A stretch of 64,000 nt of DNA from VXYL01 sp965203685 (GTDB lineage: Bacteria; Pseudomonadota; Gammaproteobacteria; Pseudomonadales; Azotimanducaceae): contig OZ241908.1 of assembly GCA_965203685.1 (NCBI GenBank), forward strand, positions 2,914,001 through 2,978,000. The letters run 5' to 3'. The position numbers were made by a program, and so were the translations under genes. Below, piece by piece: positions 53,493 to 62,177 of the stretch. Under the pieces are notes generated by a model. That model had not been told where the DNA came from, ran no database searches, and worked only from the letters and a program-made list of their open reading frames with translations. Numbering within the stretch: the stretch's first letter is position 1; the number at the start of each line of letters is the position of its first letter.

Positions 53493-54655
53493 GCGGCAAC
53501 GGCGCAAGGGAGGAGGTTGCCTTCTCGGAATTCGCGCTACCGGCGCCGATCATGGATGCCATCGACGATCTCGGCTTCGAGACCTGCACGCCGATTCAAG
53601 GCGAAGTCCTGCCGTACAGTCTTTCCGACTACGACGTCACGGGCCAGGCTCAGACCGGCACCGGCAAGACCGCGGCTTTTCTGATCACCATCCTGGCCCG
53701 GCAACTGGAGTATCCCCTCGAACGTCCGCTGCCGCCTGGCGCGGCGCGATCGCTCGTGCTCGCCCCGACGCGGGAGTTGGCGATGCAGATCGAGGCGGAC
53801 GCCCGGGAACTCGCGGCCTATACGGATACCCGGATCGTCTGCCTGGTCGGCGGCATCGACTACCAGAAACAGCGCAACCTTTTGCGCGACGGTTCGGTCG
53901 ACATCCTCGTCGCCACGCCGGGACGGCTGATCGACTTCTGCAACCAAGGCGCCGCCACCTTGCGAACCGTCGAGGTGCTGGTGATCGACGAAGCCGACCG
54001 CATGCTCGACATGGGCTTCATACCCGATGTCCGCCGCATCGTGTACCAGACGCCGAAGAAGCGGTCGCGACAAACCATGTTCTTCAGCGCCACCTTCAAC
54101 GATGACGTGATGAACCTTGCCGGGCAGTGGACGCTGGATCCGTTGCATGTGGCGATCAACCCGGAGTCACTGGCCGTGGACACCGTGGAGCAGCACTTCT
54201 GGACGCTGCCGCGCGACCGCAAACGGGCGATCCTGCTCGCCTTCGTGCAGAAGGAACAACCGGATCACACGCTGGTGTTCGTCAACCGGCGCGACCAGGC
54301 GCGGCGCTTGGTGAGCTACCTGCAAGGTAAGGGCGTGCATTGCGAAGGCTTGGCCGGCGACATCCCCCAGCGCAAGCGGCTCGCGACCATGCAGCGGTTC
54401 AAGGAAGGCAAGACGAACCTCGTGGTCGCCACCGACGTCGCCGGTCGCGGCATCCACGTCGATGGCATCAGCCACGTCGTCAATTACGACCTCCCGGAGG
54501 ATCCCGAAGACTACGTGCACCGGATCGGCCGTACCGGGCGGGCGGGCGCGAGCGGCATTGCCATCAGCTTCGTCTCCGAGGACGATGCCTTCGACCTGCC
54601 GGCCATCGAGGAGTTGCTCGGCCAGTCGATCACCTGTGTCCAACCGGAGCTGTAG
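53489..54655 (+). CDS. DEAD-box RNA helicase (RhlB-like)
   Basis: A 388-residue ATP-dependent RNA helicase. Motifs: Q motif FETCTPIQGEVLP, I AQTGTGKTAA, Ia APTRELAMQ, Ib ATPGRLIDF, II VIDEADRMLDMGF, III FSATF, IV TLVFVNRRDQARRLV, V ATDVAGRGIHV, VI HRIGRTGRAG. There is almost no C-terminal extension, resembling RhlB, the degradosome helicase. Assignment to RhlB is by similarity only. It overlaps the aminotransferase and is followed two bases later by the nitrilase gene. Confidence 0.92.
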   Translation: MSGNGAREEVAFSEFALPAPIMDAIDDLGFETCTPIQGEVLPYSLSDYDVTGQAQTGTGKTAAFLITILARQLEYPLERPLPPGAARSLVLAPTRELAMQIEADARELAAYTDTRIVCLVGGIDYQKQRNLLRDGSVDILVATPGRLIDFCNQGAATLRTVEVLVIDEADRMLDMGFIPDVRRIVYQTPKKRSRQTMFFSATFNDDVMNLAGQWTLDPLHVAINPESLAVDTVEQHFWTLPRDRKRAILLAFVQKEQPDHTLVFVNRRDQARRLVSYLQGKGVHCEGLAGDIPQRKRLATMQRFKEGKTNLVVATDVAGRGIHVDGISHVVNYDLPEDPEDYVHRIGRTGRAGASGIAISFVSEDDAFDLPAIEELLGQSITCVQPEL

Positions 54656-54656
54656 C

Positions 54657-55478
54657 ATGGTTCAGAAAACGACCGTCGGAATCGTGCAGATGTGCGCAAC
54701 GAACGAGGTCGAGAGGAACGTCGACACCACCCTGTCCCTCACCACGGCAGCGGCTGGCGCGGGCGCAGAGGTCGTCTTCGTACCGGAAGCCTTCGCTTTC
54801 ATCGGTCGGGAACGCGAGCGCAGGCAATGGCTGGAACCGCTGCCCTCAGGCGGGCCGATCCTTAAGCGTTGCGCGCAGGCGGCACGCAGCGCCGGCATCG
54901 ACCTCGTGCTCGGCGGGTTCGCCGAAGCCGCCGAGGATGGTCGTTCTTTCAACACCTGCGTGCACATAGCACCCACCGGCGAGGTCGCCAAGTTGTATCG
55001 CAAGATCCACCTGTTCGACGTGGACATGGCGGACGGCACACGGGTGTTGGAGTCGCGCGGCACGGCGCCGGGCGACCGCGCGGCAATCACCGATGCGCCG
55101 TTCGGCCCGCTCGGCTTGACGGTGTGCTACGACGTGCGCTTCCCCCTCCTCTACCAAGCCTTGGCCGACCTCGGGGCCACGGCGATCACGGTCCCGAGCG
55201 CCTTCTTCAAGAACACCGGCAAGGCCCACTGGCACGTCCTCCTGCGAGCCCGCGCGATCGAGTGCCAGTGCTACATCATCGCGCCTGCGCAGCATGGCGA
55301 CCACGGCCATCGCGGCCGACAGTCCTACGGACACGGCCTAGTCGTCGACCCGTGGGGCGATGTCATCGCGGAGTGCGATGACGGCGACGGCTTCGCCCTA
55401 GCGGAGATCGACCCGGAACGCGTAGCGAGTGTGCGCGCAGAGTTGCCGACCCTGGCAAACCGCCGCCCGTTTTCGTGA
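54657..55478 (+). CDS. Nitrilase-superfamily amidohydrolase (Nit/omega-amidase-like)
   Basis: A 273-residue carbon-nitrogen hydrolase. The catalytic triad is E44 (FVPEAF), K116 (YRKIHLFDVD) and C157 (VCYDVRFP). This set and length fit the Nit1/Nit2 group, which hydrolyses deaminated glutathione or omega-amides such as 2-oxoglutaramate. The exact substrate is not proven. It begins one base after the helicase stop and is probably in the same transcript as the aminotransferase. Confidence 0.93.
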   Translation: MVQKTTVGIVQMCATNEVERNVDTTLSLTTAAAGAGAEVVFVPEAFAFIGRERERRQWLEPLPSGGPILKRCAQAARSAGIDLVLGGFAEAAEDGRSFNTCVHIAPTGEVAKLYRKIHLFDVDMADGTRVLESRGTAPGDRAAITDAPFGPLGLTVCYDVRFPLLYQALADLGATAITVPSAFFKNTGKAHWHVLLRARAIECQCYIIAPAQHGDHGHRGRQSYGHGLVVDPWGDVIAECDDGDGFALAEIDPERVASVRAELPTLANRRPFS

Positions 55479-55517
55479 ACGGGCGGACGCCGATGGCTGC
55501 GTACCGGGGAAAGCCCG

Positions 55518-56555
55518 ATGGCTGAACGTCGCAGCGCGACGACGCATCCGCTCTTGATTGCGGCCGGCCTGGTGGTGGTGATCGCCGGCATCAAGGCCGC
55601 CGAGCAGATCGCCGTGCCGTTCCTCCTAGCCGCATTCATCGCCACCATCGCGGCAACGCCCGTGTTCTGGCTGAACCGGTTCCGTGTCCCGGTGGGCATC
55701 GCTATCGCGTTGGTCGTCCTCTGCCTGGTCGCTGTGCTGATCGGCGTCGGCGCCGTGGTTGCCCAGTCGGCCACGACGTTCCAGGAGCAGTTGCCGAGCT
55801 ATCAAGCGAAGCTCGGCACACGCCTCGACGACGTGCAGTCGTGGTTCGCCGGCTTCGGGATCGAACTGTCGCCTGGAGCCCTCGACGCGGGGCGGGCTTG
55901 GAACCTGGCCGCCGATGCCCTGGTCGGCCTCGGCAACATGCTCTCGAACGGCTTCCTGATCCTACTCACCGTGCTCTTCATCCTCGCCGAGGCATCGAGT
56001 TTCCCGCGCAAGCTCAAGGCCGTGCTAGCCGACCCGGACGAGGACCTGCCGCACTTCGAGCGCTTTGCGGCCAACGTCAACCGCTACATGGCCATCAAGA
56101 CGTCGGTGAGCCTGGCGACCGGCATATTCGTCAGTGTCTCAATGTGGATCATCGGCGTCGACTTCCCGATCCTGTGGGGTCTGTTGGCCTTCCTCCTGAA
56201 CTACGTGCCGACCATCGGCAGCGTCATCGCCGCCGTGCCGCCTGTGCTGCTCGCCATCGTGCAACTCGGCACCGGACACGCCGTCGCCACGCTGGCCGTG
56301 TTCGTCGTCGTCAATATTGCGATGGGGAGCGTGGTGGAGCCGCGGTTCATGGGTCGTGCCTTGAGCCTCTCGACGCTGGTCGTGTTCCTGTCGCTGGTGT
56401 TCTGGGGCTGGGTCCTCGGCCCGGTGGGGATGCTGCTCTCCGTGCCGCTCACGATGACGGCCAAGATCGCCTTCGAGGCCAACCCGTCCACCGAGTGGAT
56501 CGCCCACCTGCTCGATCCTGCGGAGCGTGCGCGGGCCAAGGCGTCCACCGAGTAA
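55518..56555 (+). CDS. AI-2E family transporter
   Basis: A 345-residue membrane protein with about eight helices in the pattern of the AI-2E/PerM family. Conserved segments include AAFIATIAATPVFWLNRF, FPILWGLLAFLLNYVPTIGS and VVEPRFMGRALSLSTLVVFLSLVFWGW with GPVGMLLSVPLTM. Members export autoinducer-2 or act in Na+/H+ exchange; the substrate cannot be chosen here. GGGGAAAG precedes the ATG. hisC follows three bases after the stop. Confidence 0.92.
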   Translation: MAERRSATTHPLLIAAGLVVVIAGIKAAEQIAVPFLLAAFIATIAATPVFWLNRFRVPVGIAIALVVLCLVAVLIGVGAVVAQSATTFQEQLPSYQAKLGTRLDDVQSWFAGFGIELSPGALDAGRAWNLAADALVGLGNMLSNGFLILLTVLFILAEASSFPRKLKAVLADPDEDLPHFERFAANVNRYMAIKTSVSLATGIFVSVSMWIIGVDFPILWGLLAFLLNYVPTIGSVIAAVPPVLLAIVQLGTGHAVATLAVFVVVNIAMGSVVEPRFMGRALSLSTLVVFLSLVFWGWVLGPVGMLLSVPLTMTAKIAFEANPSTEWIAHLLDPAERARAKASTE

Positions 56556-56558
56556 GGC

Positions 56559-57641
56559 GTGACGTACGAACGCGCCAACGTTGCGCGCATGAGCGGCTAC
56601 GTCTACGGCGAGCAGCCAGCCGAACCGGACGTCGTCAAGCTCAACACCAACGAGAATCCCTATCCGCCCTCGCCCGCCGTGGCCCGGGCACTGTCGAAGT
56701 TCGACGCCGCCGGCTTGCGCCGCTACCCGCCAGCGACCGCGGATCAACTGCGCCGGCTGGTGGCGAGGCGTTTCGGTGTCGAGATGGAAAACGTCGTCGT
56801 AACCAACGGCGGCGACGAAGGCTTGCGCCTAGCGATCACGACGTTCGCCGATCCCGGCGACACGTTCGGCACAGCCAAGCCAAGCTACTCGCTCTACCCC
56901 GTGCTCGCCGCCGTCCAGGACTGCGCCCTCGCGGAGATTCCCCTCGGCGCCGACTGGACTCCCGCGGCCGACTTCGCGAGCCGTCTCAACGCCGCCGGGG
57001 CAAGACTGACGTGTCTCGTGAACCCCCACGCGCCGTCCGGCGTACTCATCTCCCGCGAGGCGGTGTCTGCGATCGCCGAAGAACTCGACGGCGTGCTGCT
57101 GGTGGACGAGGCGTACGTGGACTTCGTCGACCCGGCCCTAAGGCACGACCTCGTGCCGCTGGTGCGCGAGCACGAGAACCTTCTGCTGCTACGAACGCTG
57201 TCCAAGGGTTACGCGCTCGCGGGGTTGCGCGTCGGCTTCCTGCTCGGCAAGGAGAGCCTGATCCAACCAATCATTGCCAAGACGCGCGACAGCTTCAACG
57301 TGGACTCGATCGCGCAGGCACTCGCCAGCGCCGCGTTGGAGGACCGCGCCTACGCCGAACGGCTCTGGGAAGACATCCGCCGTGAACGAGACCGGCTGAC
57401 CGAAGCGTTGCGGGCCCGGGGTCATCTTGTCCCAGACTCGCAGGCCAACTTCGTCCTGGTCCGGCTGCCTCGCGCCCGAGACGTCTTCAGCCGGCTGCGC
57501 GAGCGTGGAATCTTCGTCAGGTACTTCGATCAGCCACGCTTGGCCGACTGCCTGCGAGTGACGGTGGGCACACCGGAGCAGAACGACAAGCTCCTCGACG
57601 CCATGGACCAGATCGCGGAGGAATCTCGCGACGGCAGCTAG
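56559..57641 (+). CDS. hisC: Histidinol-phosphate aminotransferase
   Basis: A 360-residue PLP enzyme. N-terminal VVKLNTNENPYPPSPAV and the loop RRYPPATADQLRRLVA are typical of HisC. The PLP Lys is K216 in LLRTLSKGYALAGLRVGFLLG, and the PLP-binding Asp and Tyr are in LLVDEAYVDF. It converts imidazole acetol phosphate to histidinol phosphate. The start is GTG at 56559. No other his genes are nearby. Tyrosine/phenylalanine activity cannot be excluded. Confidence 0.92.
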   Translation: MTYERANVARMSGYVYGEQPAEPDVVKLNTNENPYPPSPAVARALSKFDAAGLRRYPPATADQLRRLVARRFGVEMENVVVTNGGDEGLRLAITTFADPGDTFGTAKPSYSLYPVLAAVQDCALAEIPLGADWTPAADFASRLNAAGARLTCLVNPHAPSGVLISREAVSAIAEELDGVLLVDEAYVDFVDPALRHDLVPLVREHENLLLLRTLSKGYALAGLRVGFLLGKESLIQPIIAKTRDSFNVDSIAQALASAALEDRAYAERLWEDIRRERDRLTEALRARGHLVPDSQANFVLVRLPRARDVFSRLRERGIFVRYFDQPRLADCLRVTVGTPEQNDKLLDAMDQIAEESRDGS

Positions 57642-57832
57642 CTGCACGTCCGCACTCGGGCTACTGCGGCGCAGGAACCCCCGCACGCATGGGCAAATGA
57701 CCGGAACCGTGAAACCGTGCCAAGCCGTTGCCGTCCGTTGTACGATCTGCGTTTCGCTTGGCGGGCATGCAGCCGTACGCAACTCGTTCGCGACCCCTTG
57801 TCACCCATCAAAAGGCTAGGACGGATCTATCC

Positions 57833-58981
57833 ATGAGACTGCGCGAGGACAAGAGCTCTTCGACCTCCGGGAGCCTCCCGGTCGTTCCCGACCAGGCCGA
57901 GGCGCTCGCGCGACTCCGCGAGGAAAACGCCCAGTTGCGGGCCGAGTTGGCGCGATTGCGGGCGTTCGGAGACGAACCTTCCCGCGACACCGGGTGGCAG
58001 GTGGCGATGGACGACGGCATCGGGTACGCGGACGGCCGCTCGCCCACCAGCGCCATATCGGCGGGACGGCTGCTCAGGCAACTGACCGGCTTGACGAAGG
58101 AGCGCTTGAAGGCGGGGAAGATCCGCGACAGCAGCGAGTTCGATTACCTGCCCAAGCCGAGCGCGGACGAAGCTGCGCTCGAGGCCGACTTCGTGCGCTG
58201 GGGCTATTGTCTCGTCGAAGACGCCATGTCGCCGAGCCAGGTTCGCGCCCAGGTCGAGCGGATGACCGAGCAGGCCGCCGCGGAACGCGACCTCGGCGTG
58301 GCCATCCCGACCAGCCGCAACGACACGGCGCAGTTGGTCAACAACCTCGTCCTCAAAGGCGCCGTGTTCCGCGATGCCGTCGAGTTCAAGGCTTCGGCCG
58401 CGCAACGGGGCCCGCTGGTGGATCGCCTATTGACCAAGATCATGGGCGAAGGCTTTGGTCTCGGCTGTGCGCACGGGTCCATCGTGCATACGGGCGGCGG
58501 CCTTCAGGACCTGCACGTTGACCAGGGCGGCATGCCACTGCCGTATCCACCGTTCCCGTTCGGGTCGCTCATCATCTGGTGCTACACCGAGTTCAACCTG
58601 GCCAACGGCGGCACGTACATCGTGCCCGGCTCGCATCGAACGGCCGATGGCACGACGAGTTTCCACGACGGTGCCGACCTTCTCTCCCTGGTGGACGGAG
58701 ATCCGGGCCTGGTGGCCATCTGCGCACCGGCAGGGACGTGCATCCTGACCGATACGCGTGTTCTCCACGGTGGCGGTCGCCGTACGGCTCCCGGCACCCG
58801 CTACGCCATGCGCTGCCACTACAACCGCCACTACATCCGCGCCCTGCATGAGCAGTCGACCGCCAACCTGCACGTCCCTGACGACGTCTACGAACTGCTG
58901 TCCCCGCGCTTGAAGCAGATGATGGGCATCACAGTCAACAACCATGAGCCGGTTGGCGAGCTCTTGCCTGCGCGGGGCTGA
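57833..58981 (+). CDS. Phytanoyl-CoA dioxygenase (PhyH) family protein
   Basis: A 382-residue protein. Residues about 18-50 form a leucine-rich coiled coil (AEALARLREENAQLRAELAR), unusual for the family. The dioxygenase domain contains the iron ligands H and D in LHVDQGGMP and a distal His in VLHGGGRRTAPGTR, whose Arg would bind 2-oxoglutarate. It probably hydroxylates a small or lipid substrate; which one is unknown. The start at 57833 follows no strong ribosome site. About 190 bases of noncoding sequence precede it. An LLM oxidoreductase follows 23 bases later, possibly in one pathway. Confidence 0.88.
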   Translation: MRLREDKSSSTSGSLPVVPDQAEALARLREENAQLRAELARLRAFGDEPSRDTGWQVAMDDGIGYADGRSPTSAISAGRLLRQLTGLTKERLKAGKIRDSSEFDYLPKPSADEAALEADFVRWGYCLVEDAMSPSQVRAQVERMTEQAAAERDLGVAIPTSRNDTAQLVNNLVLKGAVFRDAVEFKASAAQRGPLVDRLLTKIMGEGFGLGCAHGSIVHTGGGLQDLHVDQGGMPLPYPPFPFGSLIIWCYTEFNLANGGTYIVPGSHRTADGTTSFHDGADLLSLVDGDPGLVAICAPAGTCILTDTRVLHGGGRRTAPGTRYAMRCHYNRHYIRALHEQSTANLHVPDDVYELLSPRLKQMMGITVNNHEPVGELLPARG

Positions 58982-59004
58982 TCCGAACCACCCAAGGAAT
59001 CCCC

Positions 59005-59913
59005 ATGACCCGGCAACTTCCCGCACTGAGCCTGGCGGCCGTACCCGGCCGCCGCCGAGCGACCCTCGACCTCGCCCGCGAGATCGAAACGCGCGGCTTC
59101 CCGGGCATCTACTGCCCGAGCCTAGGCGACGGGTTATCGCTGTGTGCAGCGCTCGCCCTCGCAACCGAACGCGTACGGTTCGGAACCAGCATTCAACCCA
59201 TCTACACGCGTCACGTGCAGGACTTCGCGCAGGCCGCGAGTTTCATCCACGAGGCGTCCGGCGGGCGCTTCGACTTCGGCATCGGGGTCAGCCATGCCCC
59301 GGCGATGGACCGTCTCGGTGTCGCCACCGGCAAGCCGCTTAGCGACATCCGCCGCTTCGTCGACGATCTCCAAGCCGTGCCGCGCGCCGGGGACCTGCCG
59401 CGGCTGGTGTTGGCGACGCTGCGCATGAAGATGATCCGCCTAGCGGAGGAGATCGGTGGAGGAATGGTCTTCGCCAACGGCGCGCGCTCGCATATGGGCG
59501 CTTCGTTGAGCGTTCTCGATCCGGCGAGCCGCTCGGGCGACGGATTCTTCATCGGCAACATGATCCCGACCGTCGTCTGCGATGACGTCGAAGCGGCCAA
59601 GGCGCGCAACCGGCGCACGCTCACCAGCTACGCGATGCTGCCCAACTACCGCGCGTACTGGAAGGAAGCGGGCTACGTAGACGAAATGGCAGCGGTGGAG
59701 GCAGCCATGGCGGCCAAGGAGTTCGATCGGATCCCGGACTGTCTCTCCGACCGTTGGCTCGCCGACACGACCTTGTTCGGTACCGCGTCCGACGTACGCG
59801 AAGGCATCGAGGCCTGGTACGACGCCGGCATCAAGACCCCCATCATCGTGCCGTCGTCGGCGCGCGGTGGCCAGTTCGACGCCTTCGCCGAGTTCTTCGC
59901 GATCTGGGACTGA
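59005..59913 (+). CDS. LLM-class flavin-dependent oxidoreductase
   Basis: A 302-residue TIM-barrel enzyme of the luciferase-like monooxygenase/F420 family. Segments: GIYCPSLGDGLSLCAALALA, VRFGTSIQPIYTRHVQDFAQ, ASGGRFDFGIGVSHAPAMDRL, and near the end DVREGIEAWYDAGIKTPIIVP. Whether it uses FMN or F420 cannot be decided. A flavin reductase gene is not adjacent. It follows the PhyH gene closely and precedes sixA by seven bases. Confidence 0.88.
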   Translation: MTRQLPALSLAAVPGRRRATLDLAREIETRGFPGIYCPSLGDGLSLCAALALATERVRFGTSIQPIYTRHVQDFAQAASFIHEASGGRFDFGIGVSHAPAMDRLGVATGKPLSDIRRFVDDLQAVPRAGDLPRLVLATLRMKMIRLAEEIGGGMVFANGARSHMGASLSVLDPASRSGDGFFIGNMIPTVVCDDVEAAKARNRRTLTSYAMLPNYRAYWKEAGYVDEMAAVEAAMAAKEFDRIPDCLSDRWLADTTLFGTASDVREGIEAWYDAGIKTPIIVPSSARGGQFDAFAEFFAIWD

Positions 59914-59920
59914 CGGCGGC

Positions 59921-60370
59921 ATGGCAAAACGCATCTGGATCATCCGCCACGGCAAGTCGTCGCGCCCGTTCGGCGTCATCGACCACAAGCGCCCGTTGGC
60001 CAAGCGCGCGAGCAACGATGCCGTGGTGATTCGACGGCATCTCGGTAACGAGCCGGCCGTGTACGTCTCGAGCACCGCCTTGCGCGCGATGGAGACCGCC
60101 GAGATGCTGGCTGGCAAGAGCGCGATCCAGCCGAGCGAGCAGCTCTACGAAGCCACCACGGACGAGTTCATGGCGGTCATCGACGAGTTGCTCGGCACAT
60201 CCAATCACGTGGCCTTCATCGGCCACAATCCCGCCGTCACCGCCCTGGTCAACCGGTTGGCGGGGTGCGACCTCACCGACAACGTGCCGACCCTGGGCGT
60301 GGCCTGCTTCGAGCGCAGGAAGTCGCGCTGGCGGCTACTGAACTACGTCACTCCCAAGGAGCTTCGTTAG
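59921..60370 (+). CDS. sixA: Phosphohistidine phosphatase SixA-like
   Basis: A 149-residue histidine phosphatase. The catalytic motif is IIRHGKSSRPF near the N-terminus, with AMETAEML and the second His in FIGHNPAVTALV. SixA removes phosphate from phosphohistidines such as in ArcB or the nitrogen PTS. The ATG at 59921 gives the usual length. Its last 36 bases overlap the end of the convergent methyltransferase gene. Confidence 0.87.
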   Translation: MAKRIWIIRHGKSSRPFGVIDHKRPLAKRASNDAVVIRRHLGNEPAVYVSSTALRAMETAEMLAGKSAIQPSEQLYEATTDEFMAVIDELLGTSNHVAFIGHNPAVTALVNRLAGCDLTDNVPTLGVACFERRKSRWRLLNYVTPKELR

Positions 60371-61228
60371 CCGCGCAACGTAGAAGCCGTCGAAGGACGC
60401 GTTCGGCATGATGCGGACGGTACCGTCAACATCGGCAGGAACGGCGACCCCTACCTCCGGCCAGGTCAGCGGCGCAATTCGCGCCGTCGGCTCGCGCTTC
60501 ATCAGGTATTCCACGACCCCTTCGTTCTCCTTGCGTCCGAACGAACAGGTGCAGTAGACGAGCGTCCCGCCTGGCTTCAGGCAGGCGTAGGCGGCGCGAA
60601 TGAGCCCACGCTGCTTGCGCGTCGTCTCGCGGACCTTGCGTGGGGACCAGTGCGCAAACGTCGCCGGCTCGTCGGCTCGGAACCGGGCTTCCGACGAACA
60701 CGGCGCGTCGAGCAACACGCGGTCGAACGTCGCTGGCCTGCGCCGTCCCATTTCGCGACCGTCTTCCAGCCGGCAACGGACGTTGGTGACGCCGCAACGC
60801 GCCAGGTTCGCCCGCATCCTGTAGTAGCGGCTCTTGATGGGGTCGACGGCGGTGATGGTGCCGGTGTTGCGCATTCTCGCCGCCGTCATCAGCGTCTTGC
60901 CACCTGGCGCAGCGGCGAGGTCGAGCACCGTTTCGCCCGGCTGCGGGTCGAGCGCCATGACGGCGAGCACGCTCGACGGGTTGACGAGGTAGATCCGTCC
61001 CGTCGTGGCCGCGCAATGGCGAACCAAGGCATCCCGGGCATCGGCGGCCGAATACACGCCATCGAGGCCGTCTACCGAATCGCCCAGCGCGGGAACGTCG
61101 CCTTCGCGCAGCGGGTTGACCCAGTAACTCGTCCGTTTCGCCGCCCGCATGGAAGCAAGAACTGCCTGCGCATCGTCATCGCCGTATTCCAGGGCCAGAC
61201 GTTCGGTGAAGGCAGGGGGAAGGTCCAT
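60335..61228 (-). CDS. RsmB/NOP-family m5C RNA methyltransferase
   Basis: A 297-residue SAM-dependent methyltransferase from the ATG at 61228 (61252 possible). The SAM loop is VLDLAAAPGGKTLMTAARM. Motif IV is LLDAPCSSEARF and the catalytic motif VI VYCTCSFGRKENEGVVEYL, both with the paired cysteines of m5C enzymes. An N-terminal PUA-like part (TSYWVNPLREGD) is short. The target RNA is unknown; there is no NusB domain, so it is not canonical RsmB. Confidence 0.9.
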   Translation of the reverse strand: MDLPPAFTERLALEYGDDDAQAVLASMRAAKRTSYWVNPLREGDVPALGDSVDGLDGVYSAADARDALVRHCAATTGRIYLVNPSSVLAVMALDPQPGETVLDLAAAPGGKTLMTAARMRNTGTITAVDPIKSRYYRMRANLARCGVTNVRCRLEDGREMGRRRPATFDRVLLDAPCSSEARFRADEPATFAHWSPRKVRETTRKQRGLIRAAYACLKPGGTLVYCTCSFGRKENEGVVEYLMKREPTARIAPLTWPEVGVAVPADVDGTVRIMPNASFDGFYVARLTKLLGSDVVQ

Positions 61229-61324
61229 TCGGCCCACACTACCGGAAACCAACCCGACCAGCAGCGTTGTGCGTCGCCGCGAATCGCGCTTAACTTGCCA
61301 GACTCGTTTGAGCCGGGGGCGGCA

Positions 61325-61534
61325 ATGACTTTCTTGATCCTAGTGGCGGTGGCAGTCATCGCCTACTTTGCGTGGCGCATCGTCGATCAACTTCCCGACA
61401 TCGTCTACCGGCTTAGCGAAATCCAACAGGACGTTGCGGAGTTGCGGCGGCGATGCGGCGACGACAGTTCGCCGGGAGGCGAGCCGCCGGACGCCAACAC
61501 GGACGCCTCGCCGAACGACGGCGACGACGATTGA
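61325..61534 (+). CDS. Small single-pass membrane protein
   Basis: A 69-residue protein. One N-terminal membrane helix (TFLILVAVAVIAYFAWRIV) is followed by a short helix and an acidic, Pro- and Asp-rich tail. GGGGG precedes the ATG. No family is recognised. It lies 14 bases before the PNPOx-family gene and may be co-transcribed with it. Confidence 0.5.
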   Translation: MTFLILVAVAVIAYFAWRIVDQLPDIVYRLSEIQQDVAELRRRCGDDSSPGGEPPDANTDASPNDGDDD

Positions 61535-61547
61535 CCGGCGGCGCCGA

Positions 61548-62117
61548 TTGAGCGCAATCGACCCCGTCGCGGCCCTGAAAGCGGATCGGGCACGGGCACG
61601 AGCCAACGACGATCCGATGGCCAGCCTGTGCGTGCTAGCAACGGTTGGCGCCGACCGCCCGGAAGCTCGCACGCTCGTGCTGCGCGACGTCGAGGACCGG
61701 CTGGGCTTGTTTTTCAACAGCGGTAGCCCCAAGGCAAGCGAGATCAACCGTTCCGATGCGGTGACCATCCTGGTCTACCTGCCGAGCCTGTCGCTGCAGT
61801 ACCGGCTGCACACGACGCTTGCAGCCATACCCGCAACGATCGTGCACGCCAACTGGCAATACCGCCCCGACGTGCCGAAGAAAATGGATTGGCTCTACGA
61901 ACGGCACCCCCAGAGCAGTGTGATCGCCAGCAGGCAGACGCTGATCTCGCAACTGCCGACGACGACACCCGAGAGCGCGCCCGCGTCCGCGATCGGCTTC
62001 TACCTGTCGCCGCTGACGGTGGAAAGGCTGGATCTTGGACAGGACAACGGCGTGCACGACCGGCGACGCTATACGCTTCACGGCGAGATGTGGCGCGAGC
62101 AAGTCCTCGTGCCTTGA
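61548..62117 (+). CDS. Pyridoxamine 5'-phosphate oxidase-family flavoprotein
   Basis: A 189-residue split-barrel FMN protein. The N-terminus IDPVAALKADRARARANDDP, then MASLCVLATVGADRPEARTLVLR, follows the PdxH layout. The C-terminal RLDLGQDNGVHDRRRYTL corresponds to the PdxH dimer and PLP-binding end. It differs from PdxH at several positions (LGLFFNSGSPKASEI), so PNP oxidase activity is not certain. The start is TTG at 61548, chosen because the conserved N-terminus begins there; the next ATG (61617) would remove 23 residues. Confidence 0.75.
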   Translation: MSAIDPVAALKADRARARANDDPMASLCVLATVGADRPEARTLVLRDVEDRLGLFFNSGSPKASEINRSDAVTILVYLPSLSLQYRLHTTLAAIPATIVHANWQYRPDVPKKMDWLYERHPQSSVIASRQTLISQLPTTTPESAPASAIGFYLSPLTVERLDLGQDNGVHDRRRYTLHGEMWREQVLVP

Positions 62118-62129
62118 CTTGGCCGGTAA

Positions 62130-62160
62130 GCCAGGGAGCGCAAGGGGCCTGCCCCTCGCA
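62130..62160 (-). repeat. Palindromic element family 1, intergenic copy before an ankyrin gene
   Basis: Read on the minus strand: TGCGAGGGGC-AGGCCCCTTG followed by CGCTCCCTGGC. It lies between the PNPOx and ankyrin genes and ends two bases before the ankyrin ribosome site. Confidence 0.8.
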
Positions 62161-62177
62161 TGAAAGGAGACGCCCAC

